Part shown: positions 27,586-36,930 of the stretch, in pieces
Layout: each line of letters starts with the position of its first letter
Position numbering within the stretch: position 1 is the stretch's first letter
NCBI GenBank assembly: GCA_009783295.1
Contig: WRHK01000027.1
Span: 1 to 48,621, forward strand
Origin: Promicromonosporaceae bacterium
Lineage (GTDB): Bacteria > Actinomycetota > Actinomycetes > Actinomycetales > Cellulomonadaceae
Length of the DNA stretch: 48,621 nucleotides
Direction: 5' to 3'
Program-made: the position numbers and the translations under genes
The notes under the pieces: generated by a model
Database searches by the model: none
What the model saw: only the letters and a program-made list of their open reading frames with translations
What the model was told of the DNA's origin: nothing

Positions 27586-30129
27586 TCAGCCCGCGACCGC
27601 CAGGTCGGCCGTCACGGGCAGGTCGGCGCTCGACGTCCCCGCGGCCAGCCGGTAGGTCGCGGGCTGCACCCGCAACGCCCCGGCGTGCAGCCAGTCTTCG
27701 CCCGACGTCGCCCCGCGGGACCCCGCGTCCCACACGGCCAGGCGCCGCACGTCGAACGGCACGACGACGTCACGCGTCTCCCCCGGCGCCAGCACGACGC
27801 GCGCGAAGCCCAGCAGCAGGCGGCGCGGCGTGCCGAGCGGCAGGTCCTGGGGCGGCAGCGCGTAGACCTGGACCAGCTCGTGCGCGGGGCGCTCGCCCGT
27901 GTTGGCGACGCGCACCGTGGCGGCGAGGCCGGCGGCGTCGTCGTCGGACGCGACCCCGAGCGGCACGTGCCGCAGCGACGGCGCGGGCGCCGGGACGCTC
28001 CCTTCCGAGAGCTCGAGGCCTTGGTACTCGACGCGCGTGTACGTGAGGCCGTGCCCGAACGCGAACGCCGGCTCCCGGTCGGTGTGCCGGTAGGTGGCCT
28101 TCTGCCGGGCCGTGTCGTAGTCGAGGATGTCGCCGGCCTGGGCCTCGTCGACGGGCCACTGCTGGGCCAGCCGGCCGGCCGGCTCGGCGTCGCCCGCGAG
28201 CACGTCCACGAGCCCGTGCCCGAGCTCCTGCCCGCCGTGGCTCGACCAGACGACGGCGCGGGCACGCGCCGCCACGGGCGGCAGCACGTACGGGAAGCTC
28301 GACACGATCGTCAGCACCGTCGTCGGGTTGGCCTCCTGGGCGACGCGCAGCAGCTCGGCGGCGCACTCGGGCAGCCGCAGGTGCGGCCGGTCCTGCGTCT
28401 CGCGGCCCGCGAGGTGCGGGTCGTTGCCGACGGCGACGACGACGACGTCCGCCCCGGCCGCCGCGTCCCGCACGGCCTCGTGACCCGAGACCACGGTGCG
28501 CTGGACGAACCGCTCGGCCTCCTCGACCGACAGCCCGTCCGCACCGGCGAGCAGGGTGCCGCGCGTGACGCGCAGCCACTTGTTGGACCCGAGGTGCTGG
28601 AACGACACGGTGCCGTCGGGGTGCAGGTGGCGGCGGAACGACTCCTGGACCACCCAGCCGCCCACGCGGTCGGCGTCGGCGTGCGCGGGCCAGGCGGCGC
28701 CGGTCAGCACGCGGCCCGACGCCTGGGAGCGCAGGGTCACGATGCCGTCGCCCCAGTCGGTGACGTCCCACAGGGCGGCGCCGCCCGCGCTCTCGCCGTC
28801 GGCGGAGACGACGGCGCCGTCCTCGCTCGCGACCAGGTAGGCGTCGGTGCTCACGGCGCGCAGGGCCACGGTGTCGGCCCCGGTCACGCCCGTGACGGCC
28901 GCGTCCCCGAACCGCTCGCACAGCGCCGCCTGCAGCGACACCGCGTACGGCGGCGTGCCCGAGTACCAGTCCGTGAGCACGGCGTCGGCGAGCGGCCCCA
29001 CGACCGCCACGCGGCGCGGCGCGGCGAGCGGCAGCACGCCGTCGTTCGCCAGCACGACCACCGACCTCGCCGCCGCCTCGCGGGCGAGGGCGCGGTGCTC
29101 GGGCAGGTCGATGGCGTCGGCGCCGATGCCCGCGTACGGATCCGCCGGGCCGCCGTTCACATCGAGGTCGAGCTCGCCCGTGCGGATGCGCAGGTGCAGC
29201 AGCCGCAGCACGGCGCGGTCGACGTCGGCCTCCGTGACCAGGCCCCGCTCGAGCGCCTCCGTGAGGCGCTCGACCGTGTGCTGGGACGCGGCGTCGCCGT
29301 CGGTGAACGAGTCGAGGCCGGCCTTGAGGGCGGCCGCGTGCGACTCGACGTGGTCGGCGAACGCCCGCTGCACGGTGACGAGCGCCGTCGGCGCCCACGC
29401 GTCGGAGACCAGGGCGATCTCGTCGGGCGCCCAGGAGCGCAGCTCGTCGAACAGCGCGCCGCTGGTGTGCGCGGGCTCGCCGTTGACGCGGTTGTACGAC
29501 GGCATGACCGCCCCGGCCACGCCCTGCTCGACCGGCTCGCGGAACGCGGCGAGCTCCTCCTCGTGCAGCGTCCGCTGGGACAGCTCGGAGCTGGTCGACG
29601 AGCGGTCGACCTCGTTGTTGTACCCGAGGAAGTGCTTGAGGGTGGGCACCGTCTTCCACACCGTCGGGTGGGAGCCGCGCAGGCCGCGCGAGTACGCCGT
29701 GGCCAGGTGGGCGGTCAGGTGCGGGTCCTCGGAGTAGCCCTCCTCGTTGCGGCCCCAGCCCGGGTGCCGCAGCGTGTTGACGACCGGGGCCCACACGTTG
29801 AGGCTCACGTGCGGGTTCTCGGCGTGCTTGGCCCGCTGCTCCGTGGCGACCATCTCCCCCAGCCGCTCCAGCAGCTCCGGGTCCCATGTGGCGCCCAGGC
29901 CCACGGCCTGCGGCAGCACCGTGGCGCGGCCCAGCCAGGCGACGCCGTGCAGCGCCTCGGCACCCGTGTGGAACGGGGCCAGGCCCAGCCGCTCGACGGC
30001 CGGGGAGTGCTGGTGGAGCATGGCCACCCGCTCCTGCGGGGTCAGGCGGGACAGCAGGTCCTTGGCGCGGTCGATCGCGGGGAGCGACGGGTCGCGGAAC
30101 GGTGCTGTGGTCAGGTCGTCGGCGCTCAT
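27586..30129 (-). CDS. GH3 beta-glycosidase with inserted beta-trefoil (fascin-like) domain
   Basis: The 847-residue cytoplasmic enzyme releases terminal beta-linked sugars. The GH3 barrel includes KHFLGYNNE (about 165-173) and the nucleophile Asp243 in ALVSDAWAP. The second alpha/beta domain is interrupted at about 422-545 by a sequence with beta-trefoil/fascin-like repeats (LRAVSTDAYLVASEDGAVVS; VSFQHLGSNKWLRV). A fibronectin-III-like domain closes the protein (NTGERPAHELVQVYA). Start ATG overlaps the stop of the GH31 gene by 4 bp, so it is translated in coupling as the last gene of a GH42-GH31-GH3 operon. Beta-glucosidase fits the context; beta-xylosidase is possible. Confidence 0.88.
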   Translation of the reverse strand: MSADDLTTAPFRDPSLPAIDRAKDLLSRLTPQERVAMLHQHSPAVERLGLAPFHTGAEALHGVAWLGRATVLPQAVGLGATWDPELLERLGEMVATEQRAKHAENPHVSLNVWAPVVNTLRHPGWGRNEEGYSEDPHLTAHLATAYSRGLRGSHPTVWKTVPTLKHFLGYNNEVDRSSTSSELSQRTLHEEELAAFREPVEQGVAGAVMPSYNRVNGEPAHTSGALFDELRSWAPDEIALVSDAWAPTALVTVQRAFADHVESHAAALKAGLDSFTDGDAASQHTVERLTEALERGLVTEADVDRAVLRLLHLRIRTGELDLDVNGGPADPYAGIGADAIDLPEHRALAREAAARSVVVLANDGVLPLAAPRRVAVVGPLADAVLTDWYSGTPPYAVSLQAALCERFGDAAVTGVTGADTVALRAVSTDAYLVASEDGAVVSADGESAGGAALWDVTDWGDGIVTLRSQASGRVLTGAAWPAHADADRVGGWVVQESFRRHLHPDGTVSFQHLGSNKWLRVTRGTLLAGADGLSVEEAERFVQRTVVSGHEAVRDAAAGADVVVVAVGNDPHLAGRETQDRPHLRLPECAAELLRVAQEANPTTVLTIVSSFPYVLPPVAARARAVVWSSHGGQELGHGLVDVLAGDAEPAGRLAQQWPVDEAQAGDILDYDTARQKATYRHTDREPAFAFGHGLTYTRVEYQGLELSEGSVPAPAPSLRHVPLGVASDDDAAGLAATVRVANTGERPAHELVQVYALPPQDLPLGTPRRLLLGFARVVLAPGETRDVVVPFDVRRLAVWDAGSRGATSGEDWLHAGALRVQPATYRLAAGTSSADLPVTADLAVAG

Positions 30130-32429
30130 CGGGCGGCCTCCTCGTCGAGGGTGATGGTCACGGTGCCGGCGCCGCGGGTGCTCGCCTCGCGGGCGCCGGC
30201 CTTCAGGGTCCAGGTCCCGGGCGCCTCGTCGGCGGTCGCGGTGACGCGGTCGCCGTCGCGCCGGACGCGGAACGTCGCGGGCGCTCCGGTGCCGCCGGGC
30301 ACCGTGACCGCCTGGTCGAACCCGTCCGGCAGCTCGTGGGCGTGCAGCGTGACGCCGTCGGCCCACGCGTACTCGGGGGCGTCGTCGTGCGCGCCGACGG
30401 GCAGCACCGTGCCCGGGCGCACGTACAGCGGCAGCGAGCCGAAGCCGTGCTGCTCGCGCACCCAGCCCGGGCCGGTCACCGTGCTGCCGTCCAGGAGGGA
30501 CGTCCACGTGCCCTCCGGCACGTAGACGTCCACGGACCCGGTCGCGCTGAACACGGGGGCCACGACCAGCGTGTCGCCCAGCATGAACTGGGTGTCCACG
30601 GGGTGGGCGCCGCGGTCCTCGGGGAACTCCAGCACCATGGGCCGCAGCATCGGCAGGCCCTGGGTGTGGGCCTCGTCGGCCAGGCGCCCGAGGTACGGCA
30701 TGAGCGACATCTTGAGGCGCGTGAAGCGGCGGGCCACGTCCACGGCCTCGTCGTCGAAGGCCCACGGCACGCGGTAGCTCGTGTTGCCGTGCAGCCGCGA
30801 GTGGGAGGACAGGAGCCCGAACGGCAGCCAGCGCTTGAACACCCCGGCGTCCGGGGTGCCCTCGAAGCCGCCGATGTCGTGCGACCAGTACCCGAACCCG
30901 GACAGCGCGAGCGACAGCCCGCCGCGCAGGGTCTCGGCCATCGAGGCGTAGGTGGAGTCGTTGTCGCCGCCCCAGTGGACGGGCAGCTGCTGCCCGCCGG
31001 CCGTGGCCGAGCGCGCGAACAGCACGGCCTCGCCCTCGCCGCGGCGGCGCTCCAGCAGGCGGAAGACCGTCTCGTTGTAGAGCTGCGTGTAGTAGTTGTG
31101 CATCCGCTGCGGGTCGGAGCCGTCGTGCCAGACGACCTCGTCGACGGGGATCCGCTCGCCGAAGTCGGTCTTGAACGTGTCGACGCCCTGGTCGATCAGC
31201 GTCTCGAGCTTCCCCGCGAACCACGCGGCCGCCTCGGGGTTGGTGAAGTCCACCAGGCCCATGCCTGCCTGCCACATGTCCCACTGCCAGACGCCGCCGT
31301 CGGTGGTGCGCAGCAGGTACCCGCGCTCGGCCGCCTCGGCGAACAGGGGCGAGCGCTGACCGATGTACGGGTTGATCCAGACGCACACCTTGAGGCCGCG
31401 CTCGTGCAGGCGCTCCAGCATGCCGACCGGGTCGGGGAACACGCGCGGGTCCCACTCGAAGTCGCACCACTGGTACTCGCGCATCCAGAAGCAGTCGAAG
31501 TGGAACACCGACAGCGGGATCTCCCGCTCGCGCATCCCGTCGATGAAGCTGGTCACGGTGGCCTCGTCGTACGACGTCGTGAACGACGTCGACAGCCACA
31601 GGCCGAACGACCAGGCCGGGACCCGCGCGGGCCGGCCGGTCAGGGCCGTGTAGCGGCGCAGCACGTCCTTGGGCGTGGGCCCGGCGATGACGTAGTACTC
31701 GAGCGACTCGCCCGCCACCGAGAACTGCGTGCGCGTGTTCACCTCGGCGCCCACCTCGAACGACACGCGCTCGGTGTGGGCGACGAACACGCCGTACCCG
31801 TGGGACGACAGGTAGAACGGCACGTTCTTGTACGCCTGCTCGGACGACGTGCCGCCGTCCTCGTTCCAGACGTCGACCTCCTGGCCGTTCTTCACGAACG
31901 CACCGAACCGCTCGCCCAGGCCGTAGACGCTCTCGCCCGGCTCGAGGGACAGCTGCTCGTGCACCCACGTGCCCACGGGCAGCGGGCCGGAGCCGTCGGA
32001 CGTCATGTAGCCCACGGACTTCGGCAGGCTCGACGTGAGCGGGCGGCCGTCCTGCTCGAACTCGATGCGCCATGGACCGCTGCGCCGCACCCGGACGGTG
32101 AGGCCGTCGGCGTCGAGCAGCGCCTCCTCGTCGTCGACCTTGAGGATCGGGGTGTAGCCGTCCTGCCCCGCCACGGGGAAGGACGGGCCGTGCGAGGCGG
32201 CGCCCGCGTGGTGCGTGATCCGCACGCGGACGACGCCGGGTGCGGGCGCGCCGAGCTCGACCGTGAGCATGGGCCGGTTGAGCGTGTCACCGCGGTGGGC
32301 GATCCGCGCCGTCGGCGCGTAGGCCGTGAGGGTGCCTGCGGCCTCGTCGGCGCGCACGTCGTCGACCTCCACCGCGTACAGCGGCGCCACGCCGCGGCGG
32401 GCCTTCCAGTAGCCGTCAGTGAACTTCAT
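30126..32429 (-). CDS. GH31 alpha-xylosidase (YicI type)
   Basis: The 767-residue enzyme should remove alpha-1,6-xylose from the non-reducing end of xyloglucan oligosaccharides or isoprimeverose. Its barrel closely follows E. coli YicI: HFDCFWMREYQWCDFEWDP (Cys-Phe at 313-314, linked to xylose specificity), nucleophile Asp422 in FKTDFGERIP and acid/base Asp489 in HWGGDNDSTYASM. No signal peptide, so it works on imported sugar. ATG at 32429 has AAGGAA upstream and lies 35 bp after the GH42 gene. Operon with GH42 and GH3. Confidence 0.92.
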   Translation of the reverse strand: MKFTDGYWKARRGVAPLYAVEVDDVRADEAAGTLTAYAPTARIAHRGDTLNRPMLTVELGAPAPGVVRVRITHHAGAASHGPSFPVAGQDGYTPILKVDDEEALLDADGLTVRVRRSGPWRIEFEQDGRPLTSSLPKSVGYMTSDGSGPLPVGTWVHEQLSLEPGESVYGLGERFGAFVKNGQEVDVWNEDGGTSSEQAYKNVPFYLSSHGYGVFVAHTERVSFEVGAEVNTRTQFSVAGESLEYYVIAGPTPKDVLRRYTALTGRPARVPAWSFGLWLSTSFTTSYDEATVTSFIDGMREREIPLSVFHFDCFWMREYQWCDFEWDPRVFPDPVGMLERLHERGLKVCVWINPYIGQRSPLFAEAAERGYLLRTTDGGVWQWDMWQAGMGLVDFTNPEAAAWFAGKLETLIDQGVDTFKTDFGERIPVDEVVWHDGSDPQRMHNYYTQLYNETVFRLLERRRGEGEAVLFARSATAGGQQLPVHWGGDNDSTYASMAETLRGGLSLALSGFGYWSHDIGGFEGTPDAGVFKRWLPFGLLSSHSRLHGNTSYRVPWAFDDEAVDVARRFTRLKMSLMPYLGRLADEAHTQGLPMLRPMVLEFPEDRGAHPVDTQFMLGDTLVVAPVFSATGSVDVYVPEGTWTSLLDGSTVTGPGWVREQHGFGSLPLYVRPGTVLPVGAHDDAPEYAWADGVTLHAHELPDGFDQAVTVPGGTGAPATFRVRRDGDRVTATADEAPGTWTLKAGAREASTRGAGTVTITLDEEAAR

Positions 32430-32464
32430 CGTCACCGGTTCCTTGCGTCTCGTGTCTCGTGGTC

Positions 32465-34498
32465 TCAGGAGCTCTTCGCCGGGGTCAGCACGGCGGCGTC
32501 GTGGGCGGGCAGCGTCACGGCGTCGGCGACGTCGCGGCCCGTGAGCAGGTCGGTCCAGCGGCCGGGCACCGCGACGGTGCGGGCCGTGTCGCTGCGGTTG
32601 AGCAGGAACACCGCGTCGCCGCGGACGACGGCCTCGACGCCCCCGGCCGCGACGGCGCCCGGCACCGCCGGCTCGATCGCGCAGCGCGCGAGGGCGTCGG
32701 CCAGGACGGCGCCCAGCAGCGGCTCGTCGAGCACCGTGCCGACGTACCAGACGGACCCACCCGGGCCCTCCGGGTCGCGGCGCGTCACGGCGGGCAGGCC
32801 GGCGAGGTAGCCCTCGGCGAACGTGGCGAGCACGGTGGCGTCGTCGGCCCGCAGCAGCTCGCCGTGGACCGTGGCGCGGCCCCCGCCGGGGAGCTCGGCC
32901 CACGGGCCGGGCTCGGCCGCGACGGCGACCCCGGCGTCGGGCAGCGCCACCCACTCCTCGCCGCTCGCCCCGGCCAGGTCGGCGACCCGGGCGGGGAACC
33001 GGCCGGGCACCACGTGGGCGTTGCCGTCGGCCACGCCCGTCATCGGGCCGACGACCACGCCGGCCCCGCGCGCGGCGGCCTTGCGCAGGGCGGCCTCGGC
33101 CGCGTCGTCGAGCACGTACGTCTGCGGCACGACCACCAGGTCGTACGCGTCGAGCGACGCCCCGGGCCGCACGACGTCGACCGCGACGCCCCGGTCCCAG
33201 AGCGGGCGGTAGAAGGCGCGCACCTGGTCGAGCGTGCGCAGGCGCTCGGTGACGCGGCCCGGCTCCTCGGCCGCCCACCACGACTCCCAGTCGAACAGCA
33301 GCGCCGTGCGGGCGGGCACGCGCGTCCCAGCCACGGGGCGCAGGCGCGCGAGGTCGGCGCCCAGCCGCTGCACCCCACGGTGCACGCGGGTGTCCACGCC
33401 GGCGTGCGGCAGCATCGCCGAGTGGAAGCGCTCGGCGCCCACCGTGGAGGCCCGCCACTGGAAGAAGCAGACGCCGTCCGCGCCGCGGGCCACCGCCTGG
33501 AGCGAGTCGAGCCGCAGGCGCTCGGGGGTGCGGGGCAGGTTGTGCTCGCGCCACGACGTCGCGCCCGCGGCCTGCTCCATGAGCATCCAGGGCGCGCCGT
33601 CCCCCAGCCCGCGCATCAGGTCCTGGACCAGGGCCGAGTCGGCGGGCGAGCGCGGGTCGGCGAGGTCCGGGTACTGGTCGTCGGCGACGACGTCGACCTC
33701 GCCGGCCCAGGCCCAGTAGTCCGCGAGCGCGAAGAAGCCCATGAAGTTGGTGGTGACCGGCACCGTGACGCCGGCGGCGCGGATCGCGTCGCGCTGCTCG
33801 CGGTAGCAGGCGAGCAGCTCGTCGGACGTGAACCGGCGGAAGTCGAGCGACTGCGTCGGGTTGACCAGGTACGGGGTGCGGCGCGGCGGCAGCACGTCGT
33901 CGAAGCTCCGGTAGCGCTGCGACCAGAAGGTGGTGCCCCAGGCGGCGTTGAGGCCGTCGACCGTGCCGTACCGCTCGCGCAGCCAGCGGCGGAACTCCCG
34001 CGCGGCCTCCTCGCCGTGGTCCACCTGCCCGTACTCGTTGCCCACGTGCCACATGCGCACGGCGGGGTGAGTGGCGTAGCGGGCCGCGAGGTCGCGCGTG
34101 ATGGCCAGGGCCGCGGCGCGGTAGACCCGCGACGACGGGCTGAACTGGTTGCGCGACCCGGGCACCAGGCGCACGCCGTCGCGGTCGACCGGCAGCGTGT
34201 CGGGGTGGTCGACGCCGAGCCACGGGGGCGGCGACGCGGTCGGGGTCGCCAGGTCGACGGCGATGCCGTGGGCGTGCAGCAGGTCGAGCACCTCGTCCAT
34301 CCAGGCGAAGTCGCGCACGCCCGGCTCGGGCTCGTAGCGGGCCCACGAGAACACGCCGACGGTCACGAGGTTCACCCCCGCCTCACGCATGAGGCGGGCG
34401 TCCTCGCGCCACACGGCGGGGTCCCACTGCTCGGGGTTGTAGTCGCCCCCGTAGAGGATGCCCAGGTCGTCCGTGACCTGGTCGAAAATAGGCTGCAC
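32465..34498 (-). CDS. GH42 beta-galactosidase
   Basis: The 677-residue cytoplasmic enzyme hydrolyses terminal beta-galactosides. The GH42 barrel shows YGGDYNPEQW near the start, acid/base Glu155 in MWHVGNEYG and nucleophile Glu308 in WMLMEQAAG, followed by the trimerisation and C-terminal beta domains. GTG at 34498 is chosen because GGAGAT lies six bases upstream; the open frame continues upstream, but that part contains the predicted operator and promoter. First gene of the operon. In a xyloglucan setting it would take galactose off the side chain, a role more often filled by GH2 or GH35. Confidence 0.9.
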   Translation of the reverse strand: MQPIFDQVTDDLGILYGGDYNPEQWDPAVWREDARLMREAGVNLVTVGVFSWARYEPEPGVRDFAWMDEVLDLLHAHGIAVDLATPTASPPPWLGVDHPDTLPVDRDGVRLVPGSRNQFSPSSRVYRAAALAITRDLAARYATHPAVRMWHVGNEYGQVDHGEEAAREFRRWLRERYGTVDGLNAAWGTTFWSQRYRSFDDVLPPRRTPYLVNPTQSLDFRRFTSDELLACYREQRDAIRAAGVTVPVTTNFMGFFALADYWAWAGEVDVVADDQYPDLADPRSPADSALVQDLMRGLGDGAPWMLMEQAAGATSWREHNLPRTPERLRLDSLQAVARGADGVCFFQWRASTVGAERFHSAMLPHAGVDTRVHRGVQRLGADLARLRPVAGTRVPARTALLFDWESWWAAEEPGRVTERLRTLDQVRAFYRPLWDRGVAVDVVRPGASLDAYDLVVVPQTYVLDDAAEAALRKAAARGAGVVVGPMTGVADGNAHVVPGRFPARVADLAGASGEEWVALPDAGVAVAAEPGPWAELPGGGRATVHGELLRADDATVLATFAEGYLAGLPAVTRRDPEGPGGSVWYVGTVLDEPLLGAVLADALARCAIEPAVPGAVAAGGVEAVVRGDAVFLLNRSDTARTVAVPGRWTDLLTGRDVADAVTLPAHDAAVLTPAKSS

Positions 34499-34514
34499 TC
34501 GAAGATCTCCATCG

Positions 34515-34543
34515 ATGACTTTGTCGAAGCGCTTCGCTAACCT
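34515..34543 (+). promoter_or_regulatory. Candidate promoter for GH95-lacI operon
   Basis: -35-like ATGACT (34515-34520), 17-bp spacer, -10 TAACCT (34538-34543). The LacI-type palindrome lies inside the spacer, so binding would block polymerase. Confidence 0.45.
34525..34536. promoter_or_regulatory. LacI-family operator (site 1)
   Basis: Perfect palindrome CGAAGCGCTTCG in the GH42/GH95 divergent promoter region. The central CG and overall form are typical of LacI-family sites. The same core occurs at 38014-38031. Confidence 0.8.
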
Positions 34544-34568
34544 AAGCATCGGGAGCGCATGATGTCTA
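34539..34568 (-). promoter_or_regulatory. Candidate promoter for GH42-GH31-GH3 operon
   Basis: On the minus strand: -35 TAGACA (34563-34568), 18-bp spacer, -10 TAGGTT (34539-34544). The operator begins two bases downstream of the -10. The -10 boxes of the two divergent promoters share the same bases (TAACCTA). Confidence 0.5.
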
Positions 34569-34614
34569 CGTCCAGCTCCCGCATCACCGCTTCCCACGAC
34601 GACGTGAGGACCCC

Positions 34615-36930
34615 ATGCACCACCTGCGCTACGACTCGCCGGCGACCCGCTGGGTGGAGGCGCTGCCGGTCGGCAACGGCGTGCGTGCCGCGATGTGCGA
34701 GGGGCGGCCGGGCGGCGAGCGGCTCTGGCTCAACGACCTGCGCGCCTGGTCCGGCCCCGTGGACCGCGACCCGCTCGACGCCGTCGAGTCGCCCGGGCCC
34801 CAGCAGCTCGCGGCCGTCCGCGCGGCGGTCGCCCGCGGCGACGCGCGCGAGGCGGAGCGGCTCCTCATGCAGCTTCAGACGCCGTGGGTGCAGGCCTACC
34901 TGCCGCTCGGCGAGCTCGAGGTGGCGGTCGGCACCGCCCCCGCCGACGACGGCGACTACGCCCGCGGCCTCGACCTGCGCGACGCCACCGCCTGGCACAC
35001 CTATACGTCCGATGGCGCCCGCGTGCGCCACCAGACCTGGGCGGACTCGCGGGGCGGAGCCGTCGTCCACCTCGTGGAGTCCGACCGGCCGGTGCGCCTG
35101 ACGGTGCGGTTCACCAGCCCGCTGCGCGCGGACGCCGCGGCCACGGCAGCGCCTGAAGGCGCGCTGGTCCACGTGCTCGTCCCGCCCGTCGACGTCGCCC
35201 CGGGCCACGAGGTGGTGCCCGAGCCGGCGCGCTACGCCCCCACCGACTCCCGGTTCGCGGTCGCCGTGCGCGCGGTCGGCGACCCGGACGCCGTCGTCGT
35301 CGATGGCACCCTGCGGACCGGCACGGCGGCCATCCACCTGCTGCTGGTCGGCACCGCCGTGACGCACGACCAGGCCGCCGGAACGGTCGTGGCACCCGCG
35401 GACGCCGTCGCCGCGGCGCTCGCGCTGGTCGCCGACGGCGAGGGCGCCGCCGACCGCTGGGACGCGCACGTCGCCGCGCACCGCGAGCTCTACGACCGCG
35501 TCGAGCTGACCCTGCCCGCCGCCGCGCCGGACCGCCCCACGGACGCACGCGTCCTCGCCTCGGCCGACGCCGACGACCCCGCCCTCGCCGCCCTCGCCTT
35601 CCACTACGGGCGCTACCTGCTGCTGGCGTCCTCCCGCCCGGGCGGCCTGCCGGCCACGCTCCAGGGCATCTGGAACGCGGAGCTCCCCGGGCCCTGGTCC
35701 AGCGCGTACACCACCAACATCAACCTGCAGATGGCCTACTGGGCGGCCGAGACGACGGCGCTGCCCGAGTGCCACGAGCCGCTGCTGCGCTTCGTGGAGC
35801 GCCTCGCGGCGACCACGGGTGCCGAGGCCGCGCAGCGCCTGTACGGGGCGCGGGGCTGGACGGCACACCACAACTCCGACGCCTGGGGGGCCGCCGGGCC
35901 CGTCGGCGCAGGTCACGGCGACCCCGCCTGGGCGTCCTGGGTGTTCGGCGGCATCTGGCTGGCCCACCACCTGTGGGAGCACCACCAGTTCGGCGGCGAC
36001 GAGGAGTTCTGGCGCGAGCGGGCGCTGCCCGCACTCCAGGGTGCCGCGGACTTCGCGCTGGACTGGGTCCAGAGCGACGGCCGCACCGCCTGGACCAGCC
36101 CGTCGACGTCACCCGAGAACCACGTGCTCGCCCCGGACGGCACGCCCACGGGCGTCGCGACGACCGCCACGATGGACGCCGAGCTGCTGCGCTGGCTCGC
36201 GTCCGTGGTGGGCGGCGAGCTCGCCGACGTCGTCGCGCTGCTGCCCCCCGCCCGTGTGGGGCCGCGCGGCACGCTGCTCGAGTGGGCCGACGACCTCCCC
36301 GAGGCCGAGCCCGAGCATCGGCACCTGTCCCACCTGGTCGGCACGTTCCCGCTCGCGTCCGTCACGCCCGCGACGACGCCGGACCTCGCCGCCGCCACGG
36401 CGCGCAGCATCGAGGCGCGCGGCCCGGAGTCGACGGGCTGGTCGCTGGCGTGGCGCGCCGCCCTGTGGGCGCGGCTCGGCGACGGAGACCGCGTGCACGG
36501 CGAGCTCCGCAAGGCCCTGCGCCCCGCCCGCGACGACGCCGGTGCCCACCGCGGCGGCCTCTACCCCAACCTGTTCTCCGCGCACCCGCCCTTCCAGGTC
36601 GACGGCAACCTGGGCCTCACGGCCGCGGTCGCCGAGGCGCTGCTGCAGAGCCACGAGACGTCCGGCGGCGAGCGCCTGCTGCGCCTGCTGCCCGCCCTGC
36701 CCACCGCGTGGCCCGACGGCGCCGTGCGCGGGCTCCGGGCCCGGGGTGGCCTGCGGGTCGACCTCGCGTGGGCCGGCGGGGCCCTGACCAGGGCGCACGT
36801 CCACAACGACACGCCACGCCCGGCGACGCTCGCCGTCGCCGTCGGGCCGCAGACTGCCGACCGGCGCATCACGATCCCCCCGGCGTCGAGCCTCGCGCTC
36901 ACGCCCGAGCAATCCCTAGGAGCCTCATGA
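34615..36930 (+). CDS. GH95 alpha-L-fucosidase (or alpha-L-galactosidase)
   Basis: The 771-residue enzyme is an inverting GH95 glycosidase acting on terminal alpha-1,2-L-fucose (some members take L-galactose). Catalytic residues match the family: Asn368 and Asn370 in [11 protein letters not shown], Glu501 in TSPENH, and Asp663 in [13 protein letters not shown]. The last motif differs slightly from the common QxDGNFG. No signal peptide, which implies that fucosylated oligosaccharides are imported intact. ATG at 34615 has GAGGA upstream. It overlaps lacI by 4 bp and is divergent from the GH42 operon. Confidence 0.87.
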   Translation: MHHLRYDSPATRWVEALPVGNGVRAAMCEGRPGGERLWLNDLRAWSGPVDRDPLDAVESPGPQQLAAVRAAVARGDAREAERLLMQLQTPWVQAYLPLGELEVAVGTAPADDGDYARGLDLRDATAWHTYTSDGARVRHQTWADSRGGAVVHLVESDRPVRLTVRFTSPLRADAAATAAPEGALVHVLVPPVDVAPGHEVVPEPARYAPTDSRFAVAVRAVGDPDAVVVDGTLRTGTAAIHLLLVGTAVTHDQAAGTVVAPADAVAAALALVADGEGAADRWDAHVAAHRELYDRVELTLPAAAPDRPTDARVLASADADDPALAALAFHYGRYLLLASSRPGGLPATLQGIWNAELPGPWSSAYTTNINLQMAYWAAETTALPECHEPLLRFVERLAATTGAEAAQRLYGARGWTAHHNSDAWGAAGPVGAGHGDPAWASWVFGGIWLAHHLWEHHQFGGDEEFWRERALPALQGAADFALDWVQSDGRTAWTSPSTSPENHVLAPDGTPTGVATTATMDAELLRWLASVVGGELADVVALLPPARVGPRGTLLEWADDLPEAEPEHRHLSHLVGTFPLASVTPATTPDLAAATARSIEARGPESTGWSLAWRAALWARLGDGDRVHGELRKALRPARDDAGAHRGGLYPNLFSAHPPFQVDGNLGLTAAVAEALLQSHETSGGERLLRLLPALPTAWPDGAVRGLRARGGLRVDLAWAGGALTRAHVHNDTPRPATLAVAVGPQTADRRITIPPASSLALTPEQSLGAS

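Noticed and set aside
34499-34597. Upstream starts for the GH42 gene (frame open to 34597)
   Set aside because: That stretch contains the palindromic operator and predicted promoter; GTG at 34498 has its own GGAGAT.
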